A stretch of DNA of 25,679 nt from Candidatus Cloacimonadota bacterium. GTDB lineage: Bacteria > Cloacimonadota > Cloacimonadia > Cloacimonadales > TCS61. Numbering within the stretch: the stretch's first letter is position 1; each line of letters starts with the position of its first letter. Below, piece after piece: positions 8,699-17,100 of the stretch. Where the stretch lies: NCBI GenBank assembly GCA_030596265.1, contig JAUVKM010000002.1, positions 1 to 25,679 of the forward strand, given 5' to 3'. Below the pieces are notes generated by a model. That model was not told where the DNA came from and ran no database searches. It worked only from the letters and a program-made list of their open reading frames with translations. Both the position numbers and the translations under genes were made by a program.

Positions 8699-8714
8699 TT
8701 CTAAATTTTTAGAA
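8699..8714. repeat. AT-rich inverted repeat between the Mut7-C gene and the beta-helix gene
   Basis: TTCTAAATTTTTAGAA has 7-bp arms around TT and begins one base past the stop of the Mut7-C-like gene. It could be a weak terminator or an operator for the downstream surface-protein genes. The rest of 8633-8698 is a low-complexity AT tract with TATAAT-like strings on the minus strand, too degenerate to place a promoter. Confidence 0.3.
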
Positions 8715-8715
8715 C

Positions 8716-9183
8716 TTATGTTGTCAATAAATTCTTAAGTTTGCTTTTCATTGCAGCATAATGTGAGCCGTTCCAAAAAATCTTTCCGCATTTTCTGCAT
8801 ATTTTAAAATCTGAGAAATTATCTGTTACATATTTCGGAACTAAGTCTTTAATTTTTTCTACTTGAATCTCCTGTAATTTATCGTTGCACACCAAACATC
8901 TTGAAGATAGCATTTTATTATTAAATTCAAGTAAATGCAACATCTCCAGTAACTGTTCATCATATTTCTCTGTTCTTATCAATATTCTGGAGAAACTTTC
9001 TTTTCTTCTAGCTATTTTATTACTTCTTGTTAGATACACTCTGCGTTCTTTGTTGCAGAGAGATATCTTTTTTTCATTGCTGATACTTCTATAAATGGCA
9101 ACATCATAGCCCAGCATTCGCAGCCATTTTGCCAGTTTACCCAAGTTTTCATCTAATAGAAATTTTTTTCTGTTTTCTGCCAT
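8716..9183 (-). CDS. Mut7-C RNase-like (PIN-fold) protein with zinc ribbon
   Basis: A 155-residue protein of the Mut7-C/DUF82 family, PIN-like nucleases fused to a C-terminal zinc ribbon. The N-terminus FLLDENLGKLAKWLRMLGYD is a close match to the family start, giving acidic residues Asp11 and Asp27. The ribbon is Cys96-x2-Cys99 ... Cys129-x2-Cys132, followed by WNGSHY as in relatives. One oddity: the usual LTRD is LTRS here (Ser54), so an expected acidic active-site residue is missing and catalysis may be weakened or use another residue. The start lies 5 nt after the mlaF stop, so it is probably the last gene of the MCE operon. RNA processing is the family expectation; its link to lipid transport is unknown. 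Confidence 0.85.
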   Translation of the reverse strand: MAENRKKFLLDENLGKLAKWLRMLGYDVAIYRSISNEKKISLCNKERRVYLTRSNKIARRKESFSRILIRTEKYDEQLLEMLHLLEFNNKMLSSRCLVCNDKLQEIQVEKIKDLVPKYVTDNFSDFKICRKCGKIFWNGSHYAAMKSKLKNLLTT

Positions 9184-9188
9184 AAATA

Positions 9189-9929
9189 CTAAAATGTACC
9201 TACTTCAAAAAATGTTTTTACTTCTGGTATATCTGTTTTTTTTGCTTCATCCAATGTCCCGTCAAATAACAATCTCCCATTATCAATAAAAAGAATTCTA
9301 TCAGCAATTCTATGGATACTGGCAAGTTCATGTGTTACGATTACAATCGTCATATTAAGAAGATTTTTCAATTTCAGGATTAATTCATCAAGAGATGCAC
9401 TTGTTAGTGGATCAAGACCCGCAGAGGGTTCATCACAAATCAGAATATCCGGATCGAGTGCAATCGCCCTGGCAAGAGCTGCTCTTTTTCTCATCCCACC
9501 CGAAAGTTCTGCCGGCACCATATATATTGCATGACTAAGGTTAACCAGATCCAATTTTATTTTTATCATTTTTTCTATCACATTTTTAGAAAGCTTCGTA
9601 TGCTGTTCCAAGGGGATAGCCACGTTATCAAAAATACTTAGAGAGTTAAGAAGCGCACCATTCTGAAAAAGCATTCCAATTCTACTCAAGATATCATCAA
9701 ATTCCTGCTCATCTATTGATGTTACTTCTTTATCAAAGATCTTCACAGATCCCGAGAATGGCTGATAAAGTTTGAGAATATTCTTGATCAATGTGGTTTT
9801 TCCGCAACCGCTACCACCCAGTATTACAGTTACTTCCTGAGGATAGATATCCACGGAGATATTTTTTAATATGGTCTTTTCACCAAATTTTGCAACGAGA
9901 TTTCTAACTGATATTATTGGTTTTTTCAT
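9189..9929 (-). CDS. mlaF: MlaF-like ABC transporter ATPase (MCE lipid transport)
   Basis: Cytoplasmic ATPase expected to power lipid movement through an MlaE permease. All ABC motifs are in order: Walker A GGSGCGKTT (38-46), Q-loop Gln89, signature LSGGMRKR (142-149), Walker B DILICDEP (161-168) and the switch histidine in IVTHE. The phrase GGMRKRAALARA with SAGLDP is characteristic of the Mla/Mkl ATPase subfamily rather than of generic importers. The 246 residues are of usual length. Its ATG overlaps the TGA of the permease gene by 4 nt (ATGA), which implies translational coupling. Confidence 0.93.
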   Translation of the reverse strand: MKKPIISVRNLVAKFGEKTILKNISVDIYPQEVTVILGGSGCGKTTLIKNILKLYQPFSGSVKIFDKEVTSIDEQEFDDILSRIGMLFQNGALLNSLSIFDNVAIPLEQHTKLSKNVIEKMIKIKLDLVNLSHAIYMVPAELSGGMRKRAALARAIALDPDILICDEPSAGLDPLTSASLDELILKLKNLLNMTIVIVTHELASIHRIADRILFIDNGRLLFDGTLDEAKKTDIPEVKTFFEVGTF

Positions 9930-10999
9930 ACATTAAAATAGAAGATCAAGCTATTGATCGCATCAAGAATGATCACCCAGAAGATCGAAGCAACAACTGC
10001 CTGAGTTGTAACTTTTCCAACACCTTCTGCGCCACCTTTCACATTAAATCCATAGTAACTTCCAATTATTACAATAACCCACGCAAAAAAGTAGCTTTTC
10101 CCCAATCCAATTAAAGCATCCCGTAAGGTAAGAACTTCAAATACTCGATCAATAAAAACCGTCGCACTCAGATCAAGATATGTTACGGCTACTATAAGAC
10201 CACCAAATATTCCAATCAGGGTTGAGGCTGTAACCAAAAGTGGAATACAGATCGTAATGGCATGAAATTTGGGAACGACAACATATCTTATTGGATTTAT
10301 TGCCATCATTTTCAATGCATCGATCTCTTCTGTAACTTGCATGGTTGCTATTTCCGAAGCAATTGATGAACCACTTCGACCTGCCAGAATTATTGCTGTG
10401 AGGATAGGTCCCATTTCCGTAACCATTGATACTGCCATTAGATCAGCAACAAATATATTCGCTCCAAATTGCCGTAATTGTGCAGCAGATTGCAAAGCCA
10501 AAATCAAACCAAGAATCATTGAGAGCAATGCGATTATTCCAAGTGCATCTACGCCAATGAACAGAGCTTGTTGAATTACTGATCCCTTGCGTTGTCCTCT
10601 TTTATCGAAGATGCCTACAAATGACCAGTAGGAAATATCTGAAATCAAGTATAATCCATCTTTGATTGATTGAAGAAAATTCAAAGATCCTGATCCAATT
10701 TGTGTAAAAAAATCTAATCCCTTCTCTTTGCTAATGGATTTTAATTCTGCTGATGTAAAGGTGTCATAAGCTGTACTAACCATCTCATTCATAGATAAGG
10801 AATCATCGGGGTTAAGCTCTAATTGCGACAAGATCTCATCTACAAAAGCAATACCTGCACTATCTATCTTTGTGACCTGTTGCAGGTTAATTGTGAAAAT
10901 TGTATGATCAATGTGTTTTTGAAATATATTACTCAAAGCAGGTACTGTTTGCTTTGTGAGTTCTCCTTCAAAGAATAACGACTGTTCTCTAAGTTCCAT
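9926..10999 (-). CDS. mlaE: MlaE-like permease fused to an N-terminal STAS (MlaB-like) domain
   Basis: Inner-membrane subunit of an MCE lipid transporter. Residues 1 to about 100 form a STAS domain with the strand-turn TKIDSAGIAFVDEI (43-56, conserved Ser47), corresponding to MlaB of E. coli, which is there a separate protein. Residues about 120-357 are the MlaE permease: an amphipathic entry helix, then five or so membrane helices, with EMGPILTAIILAGRSGSS (195-212) and the EIDALK-MMAINPIRYVVVPK coupling segment (225-244). The gene starts one base after the lipoprotein-barrel gene and overlaps the ATPase gene by 4 nt, so expression is tightly coupled. Confidence 0.93.
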   Translation of the reverse strand: MELREQSLFFEGELTKQTVPALSNIFQKHIDHTIFTINLQQVTKIDSAGIAFVDEILSQLELNPDDSLSMNEMVSTAYDTFTSAELKSISKEKGLDFFTQIGSGSLNFLQSIKDGLYLISDISYWSFVGIFDKRGQRKGSVIQQALFIGVDALGIIALLSMILGLILALQSAAQLRQFGANIFVADLMAVSMVTEMGPILTAIILAGRSGSSIASEIATMQVTEEIDALKMMAINPIRYVVVPKFHAITICIPLLVTASTLIGIFGGLIVAVTYLDLSATVFIDRVFEVLTLRDALIGLGKSYFFAWVIVIIGSYYGFNVKGGAEGVGKVTTQAVVASIFWVIILDAINSLIFYFNV

Positions 11000-11000
11000 A

Positions 11001-13163
11001 TTATCTCAAGAAATAGGTTACTCTTAAGAACAAACTGTGCTCTTGAACCAAATAATCAATTCCAGAATCTTTACCTCGTTTTTTCAAATTAAATTTATAA
11101 TCGAGTGAGATATGTTTGAACAAATTCAGGTTAAAGGAATTTTCCCACTCAAATGTATATTCATCGTTTTCATCAAATGGAAAATAGAAATCTGCATCCA
11201 TAGAATAAGTTAGATTAAAAGGTAGTTGGAAATTTCCAACAAGAGACACTTCAGTCCCTGTAGTGTTTGTTGAAGCCAATTCAAAGTATTTTCTATGTTC
11301 AACACCAGCAGCATCAATAAATGTTTTTGTAGAAGCTGGATCATAAATATCAATTCTTTCATCATTATAAACAAAAACATCTTCATTGAAAAATTGTCTA
11401 ATCCCAAATCCGGCTCTAAAACTTAAATTTGCTCTGGATAGATTTAATATCCTATAATTAATACCAATTCCCTCTTTTAATTCTATTGGGAAAAGAGATG
11501 ATTTTGTTTGTACATTATCAGAATAGATACTATCTCCCAGCACAATACCATTTTCATCAAATTTTTGATAATAGAAGTCATCAGCACTATATTGTGTTTC
11601 ATTAAAGAAATGTGAGTTAATATCAAATCTTCCATAGAATCCAAGATCTGTTACAAAATAGTATATTCCCGTATTTTTAAGAGCGAATTCATCTGAAGCA
11701 AGCCTAAAATCTGTGTCTGTTGTTTTTGAAATACCCAGATCAATTAGACTTTTCATATTATAATAAAGCGGATCTTTATCATAGATTAGATAATTTTCCA
11801 ATTGCGAATTCATGGTTATTGTAACTTCAGGATCATCTTCATTTAGCTCATTATCACTATTCAAATTCCCATTGATATGAATTGCACTTGAAAATTTAAG
11901 AGGTTCCAACGATGCTGCCAAAAAACTTTCCTCTAAAATCCCTGCTCCTGCCATATTTGTTGGATTTCCTTCTTCATCGGTCTCCATAACAATCGTTAGT
12001 TTTTGAACACTGCCTTCTTCTATAAGAACCGTTGTGAAATCGGTGTAAGTATTAAACGGTTCATTATTTATGGTTATTTTATAATGTCCCGGTTTTAAGA
12101 CCCATACTTTTTCCTGTTCACCAAGTTCTACTTCTGATGGGAATTCACTACCAAAACTTTCTCCGTCTTCTAAACCAAATAACTCGTAAATAACCTTGGC
12201 AAAGTTTCTATTTTCATCTATAATTTCAACTATCAGGCATCCCCAATCCGGTTCTACAATTGTTTTATAACGAGGATGAACTTTAATATTCTTCTTCGTC
12301 ATCTTTTGATCTTTATTTCCAGAGCCATATTCGATAGAATAAGTTCCTTCCATTAATGGTAAGGCTTCACCAATTTTGGCAGATCTCTCGTATCCATATT
12401 TGTCATAGACTTTATAATATGGTTCATTCTCTGTTCTTGTAATTGCTGGAACTAATATAAGCCCTTTTCCACTGTTATCTTCTTCCGAATCAAGTATTTC
12501 TACAAGTGCGGGATCGATCTCTACAGGAATATCATCTTGTGTAATCAGTGCTTGTGGCCCATAAATATTATGAATATTTATCTTTGCTGCAAATTTGTCG
12601 ATCTCATCTAAAATGATATCATTTATTGTTTGCGCAAAAGTATCAAAATCCTGTTTTAATAATACTCTCTCTATATTTGCTGAATGAGTTATCAATGGTT
12701 TTTCCGTATCTTTTTTTCGATATGTAAAATCGATATTCAGTCTTGCCTGATAAAACATTTCCGAAATATATATTTCAATATTGTTTATCTTCGTATCGAT
12801 CACATAATCAGGATCGGAAGTAAACAATTCTCTTTGTGTATTCTTGAACATTTTATAGCCGTCAAATCGTTTTTTAATCAGATCCGGAATTATCTTTGAA
12901 AGTTTTACGCCCCAAAGATTATTATCGGAATAGGTGATGCGCGGTCCAAAATGACGAACCACGATTTGATTTCTATTATAGGTTCTTGGAACTTTCGTAT
13001 CCTCAATGTAAACAGATTGATCAAAGGGTTCATCCAACCTGAGTTCATCTTTTTCGGAATGGGAATAATATTCAAGAATGAAGTAGTTTCTGGGAACAAT
13101 GTTTCTTGTCATACACCCAAATAAAAATATAATTGATAAACTTAGAATAATTATTTTTTTCAT
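11001..13163 (-). CDS. Fusion of PqiC-like MCE auxiliary lipoprotein and outer-membrane beta-barrel
   Basis: A 720-residue protein inside an MCE operon. Residues 1-17 are a lipoprotein signal ending LFGC (acylated Cys17). Residues about 25-200 resemble the ABC-transport auxiliary lipoprotein family (PqiC/YmbA, DUF330): PRNYFILEYY at the start and NNLWGVKLSKIIPDLI in the middle. Residues about 230-405 look like two small beta-sandwich or PEGA-like modules (LMEGTYSIEYG; VLKPGHYKITI). From about 418 to 720 alternating amphipathic strands with aromatic ends (for example YYFVTDLGFYGRFDINSHF, YTFEWENSFNLNLF) and a terminal LFLRVTYFLR predict an outer-membrane barrel, possibly of the DUF481 type. 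AGGAG lies 12 nt upstream. PqiC homologues are normally about 190 residues, so this is a major extension. Domain calls come from reading, not from a profile search. Confidence 0.78.
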   Translation of the reverse strand: MKKIIILSLSIIFLFGCMTRNIVPRNYFILEYYSHSEKDELRLDEPFDQSVYIEDTKVPRTYNRNQIVVRHFGPRITYSDNNLWGVKLSKIIPDLIKKRFDGYKMFKNTQRELFTSDPDYVIDTKINNIEIYISEMFYQARLNIDFTYRKKDTEKPLITHSANIERVLLKQDFDTFAQTINDIILDEIDKFAAKINIHNIYGPQALITQDDIPVEIDPALVEILDSEEDNSGKGLILVPAITRTENEPYYKVYDKYGYERSAKIGEALPLMEGTYSIEYGSGNKDQKMTKKNIKVHPRYKTIVEPDWGCLIVEIIDENRNFAKVIYELFGLEDGESFGSEFPSEVELGEQEKVWVLKPGHYKITINNEPFNTYTDFTTVLIEEGSVQKLTIVMETDEEGNPTNMAGAGILEESFLAASLEPLKFSSAIHINGNLNSDNELNEDDPEVTITMNSQLENYLIYDKDPLYYNMKSLIDLGISKTTDTDFRLASDEFALKNTGIYYFVTDLGFYGRFDINSHFFNETQYSADDFYYQKFDENGIVLGDSIYSDNVQTKSSLFPIELKEGIGINYRILNLSRANLSFRAGFGIRQFFNEDVFVYNDERIDIYDPASTKTFIDAAGVEHRKYFELASTNTTGTEVSLVGNFQLPFNLTYSMDADFYFPFDENDEYTFEWENSFNLNLFKHISLDYKFNLKKRGKDSGIDYLVQEHSLFLRVTYFLR

Positions 13164-13176
13164 AAGGTTTTCTCTC

Positions 13177-14106
13177 CTAATTCTTTGACCTTATAAGCAA
13201 TGATGGGTCTTCACTGATCTGTCTGGAAAAATCGTTTAAATAATCGATGGTTTCTTTCAGGCTCTCAATCGTATCGAGCAAATCTTGCCTGCTTTCAAGA
13301 TGGGTCGCATCGATGTGAGAAATTGCATCATTTGCATCAATTGTAAGTTTATGAATATCTGCCATAAGCTGTTTCAGATCAGAGTCAGCAAGTTTGGAAG
13401 TAATCTCCTCGGTGTTTGCAACGATCTTTTCAACTTTACCTGAACTCATAATATTATCTAATTTTTTTAAAAGACTTCTTGTATCTTTGGCTATCTGATC
13501 AAAATCTTCTGTAATTACTTCTAAAGTTACAATTGTATTTGATATAGAGTATTGATTTTGGTTGATGATCGTATCGACATTTGCAATAATGTTATTTAGT
13601 CGTTTTTTGTTTTCTTCGTTTGTAATATTATTCAAATTATTAAGAAGTATCTCAATTTTATTGGTAATTATCTCTGCTTTCCCGGAAATACTATCAAAAG
13701 TAGAAAATCCTGCATTGATAAATGAACCTTCCTCTAAAAGCTCTGCTTCTTGGGTTCCACCGGTTATTTCAACTTGAACCAAACCGGTAATCCCTATAGG
13801 GATCAAGGAAGCTTTCATATCGTTTTTTATCGGTGTTTCCGATTTAATACTAGCAGTTACGATAATATCAGCCACATTCTCTGGATCAATAAAGATATCA
13901 TCAACTCTTCCAATTCCAATACCTCGATATTTAACCGGTCCGCCGATTTGAAGCCCAGTTACTGATGAATCTTTATATCGAATATAATAGATATCACGTT
14001 TTTGCATGATCTTTGTACCGGCTACCATGATGAGGAACATAACCATTAAAACGGATATTACGGTAATAAAAATGCCTAATCTGAATTTTTGCGCTTTAGT
14101 TACCAT
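13177..14106 (-). CDS. mlaD: MlaD-like MCE-domain protein
   Basis: Periplasmic, membrane-anchored lipid-binding subunit of an MCE transporter. One transmembrane helix (residues 9-29) is followed by a single MCE domain (about 38-118) with VKYRGIGIGRVDDI and the pore-lining IPIGITGLVQVEITGG. The remainder (about 140-300) is long helix, which in MCE proteins can form a tunnel reaching towards the outer membrane; it ends DPSLLIR as many relatives do. Length 309 is longer than E. coli MlaD (about 183) and close to the helical-tail type. AGGAGAA precedes the start. It is the first gene of the cluster, 13 nt before the lipoprotein-barrel gene, and the two products probably interact. Confidence 0.92.
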   Translation of the reverse strand: MVTKAQKFRLGIFITVISVLMVMFLIMVAGTKIMQKRDIYYIRYKDSSVTGLQIGGPVKYRGIGIGRVDDIFIDPENVADIIVTASIKSETPIKNDMKASLIPIGITGLVQVEITGGTQEAELLEEGSFINAGFSTFDSISGKAEIITNKIEILLNNLNNITNEENKKRLNNIIANVDTIINQNQYSISNTIVTLEVITEDFDQIAKDTRSLLKKLDNIMSSGKVEKIVANTEEITSKLADSDLKQLMADIHKLTIDANDAISHIDATHLESRQDLLDTIESLKETIDYLNDFSRQISEDPSLLIRSKN

Positions 14107-14190
14107 CAGTTTCTCCTTATTGATATACTTCTTAAGTAATAGAATATTCTGATGTCAAGTAAAATGCTTGTTACAATTATTGAACTAGTT

Positions 14191-17100
14191 TTAAAAAATG
14201 ATTTCTATCCAGATACTAATACGGAACATTGAAGATTTTGTTTTTCGTTTATTATCTTCTGTTCGTTCATATTCACTGGTAAGTCCGGCAGTAATACTTT
14301 TGCTGAATTTATAAGATGCCCCTGGTGTAATGCTATATGATTCTTTATCAACTTCATCAATTTCTTCTTCCTGACCCTGTCTTGTTGTTTTTTCCATTCC
14401 CATACTAAAAGCTATATCTGTAGTAAATTCATTCTTCATATTTGTTCGTTTAAAGAACAAAATTCTTACACCCTTAGGGTTTGAGAATGACCAAGATAGA
14501 TTACTATTCATAGATTGTGTAACTGTGTGTCTAATATCATCATAACTAACACGATGACTAATGTTTTCTAGATCAGAGTAGTTAAGAGAAAAACTGGTTG
14601 TAATATTATGAATCCAATTCCCATGCCATGAAATTAAGGGTGTTAGACTAATTCGTTTCTGCTCTGTATCAGCTTTAATAAAATCGATGTCGCCATCCTG
14701 CATTGTTGAATAGACATAGCTGCTTGTAACACGGGAACTTGTAAGTATTTTATCTGCATGTATAAGTTTTTCAAATTCTGTTAGTGTTACAGATACATTT
14801 GGAAATATTGTTGATATTTTTTCACTATTATTATTACTAAATGTTTTAACTATCTCTCTTGAGTAACCAAAATTTGCTGATAGATTTCTTATGATCGGGA
14901 AGCTAGCTGAAGTTGAATAATTATCTGAAACCGTTTTTATGATTATTTCCTTATCATCTCCTTCTTCATCAAGGATATGTGGTAAACCTAACTGATATAG
15001 AAAATTGGGACGCTCAAATCTGTCTTCGTATGTTGTACGGTAAGTATTATCATAAGAAACACGGATATTGCTTAATCCACTTATATAACTCACTATTGAA
15101 GCAATAGGATTACTTTTAGTCTCTGGCATTGTCATTTGTTCTGCTTCCCTTACTGATTCCTGCTGACCATTTTCATCACTTTTTTCCGGATCTTCCAGTG
15201 AACCGTCTTTTGAGCCCTCATCTCCAATTAAGTCACCCATTTCTCTGCTCTCTGGTTCTTCGGATTCTTCTTTTGGATCCTCTGGAATTATATTCTCTCT
15301 TTGTTCTAAAAGTTTTCCTTCTTCTTCTTTTATCTCTTCCCCTTTATACTCTTGTTCCTGTTCAGGCTCAGATTCTTCTTCCCCACCAACAGTTTTAGAG
15401 AATTTTTTATCGAGCCAACTGGCTAAATCACGTAACATATCCTGATTCTTTAAAGTAAAATTACCACCAATTCTTCTATTTATACCACCCCTATAATACA
15501 ATGTATCCTGCGTTCCAGATTTTACATGATCATCATCATAGACAACTGAAGCGTCGGCATTGAAGCTAAATATATTATCAATGTACTTTGGATCGAAACC
15601 GATTGCAATAGTTTGAGTTCTTTCCTTCTCCTCTCCAATATTATATCCTTTCCAGTAATTCTTTAACATAAGATCACGTTTGGTAGTCAGATCGTATGAG
15701 GTTAAAATATCACTAAAAATATCATAATCAATACTAGAAGATGTTTCAAATGTTCGAGTTTTAAATATGTTTGTATTAGAAACCCATTGTGGAATTGAAT
15801 CGGTGTAAGTATCCCAACGCCAGGCAAGTGGATCAGTATCCCTAAAAGTTAATGTATTAGATATAGAATGCGGGAAGAAATGGAACTTATAATTTGAGAA
15901 CAATCCAATGTCTATCTTCTCTTTGGGCATGGTAAAATTATATACATGTTTAAGTGAATATGATAATGTCGTATCAGCGCGAGTAGCATTTGTTATAAGA
16001 GTTTTCTGAATATTACCACTTAGAGTAGTGTTTTTTATCGTATAAGCTAATATTTTACTCTTAGGCGTTTTAGTCTGAGCTATTGTGAGATCTGCACGAT
16101 AGGACAGATTATTATTTGTCTCACGTTCTTTATCTTCAGCCAGAAGATCTTTACGTAAAATATCGGAACCCGATTTAAATCGTGGTATTCCAATAGATTG
16201 TGCCCTGGTAAAATTAAGCGGAATATTAAAACCCCATTCTGCCGGCATAAATTTATTTAAACTAATTCTATTCGAGATATCCAGGTTTGTTTGCTGCATA
16301 AATGACATATTCGTTGTTCTTCTGGCAGAAGATTGAAAATTCTCTGACCTATAATCAAGTCCAATACTAAATACAGCAAGGTCTGCAAATACCGTTGAGA
16401 AATTTGCACTGGTTGCAAATCCTAAATCTTCATATGGATCTGCCACCCTTATATCATCAAAATAAATTCTCCCAGAGAATTGATTTGATGCTTCGACTCC
16501 TAAAGACATCTCTCTAATATCGGAAAGACTAGGGTTTCCCACTTTAGAAAGTTTGATGTCTCCGAGATAATAAAACACATCATCTCTACTATCCAGATTT
16601 TTTAATTGTGTGAATTCAGAAAACTTAACCTCTATTTCTTTCCAACCATCCTCATTCATAACTGCACTATATTCTTGAAGGGCTAATGGTTGTTTTACCT
16701 CATAATAATTTACTGAATCTGCACCGAGACGAATTATCAGAGAATCTTGTTCTAGTGGAGAATAACCCTCTATCGGTTTCTCGGCATATACCCAATATCT
16801 AATTTTATTGTATGCGAGGAGATTATACGAATCTAAAAACTCTTGGGTTACCAAACCATGTTTCCTGGTTTCCATATTATTGTAGTCTATGGTTAATGAT
16901 TGCTCAAGTGTAACTTCACCTTTTTCTTCGATAACAGTATGTGGGGCAGGTATATAATGCTGACCCGATTGGTTATCTGCAATACCGACTTGCATAATTT
17001 CAGTATTGTTTGTAGCAACAGTACCATCTTCGTTCTTAATAAATCCTTCTTCCCATTTATTACCAACTATATCTAAATTCACAATTCTAACTCTAGTACT

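Noticed and set aside
15129..15398. Leu/Pro-rich plus-strand open frame opposite the acidic insert of sprA
   Set aside because: It is the antisense shadow of Glu/Asp codons (giving Leu, Phe and Ser) and has no ribosome site or domain.
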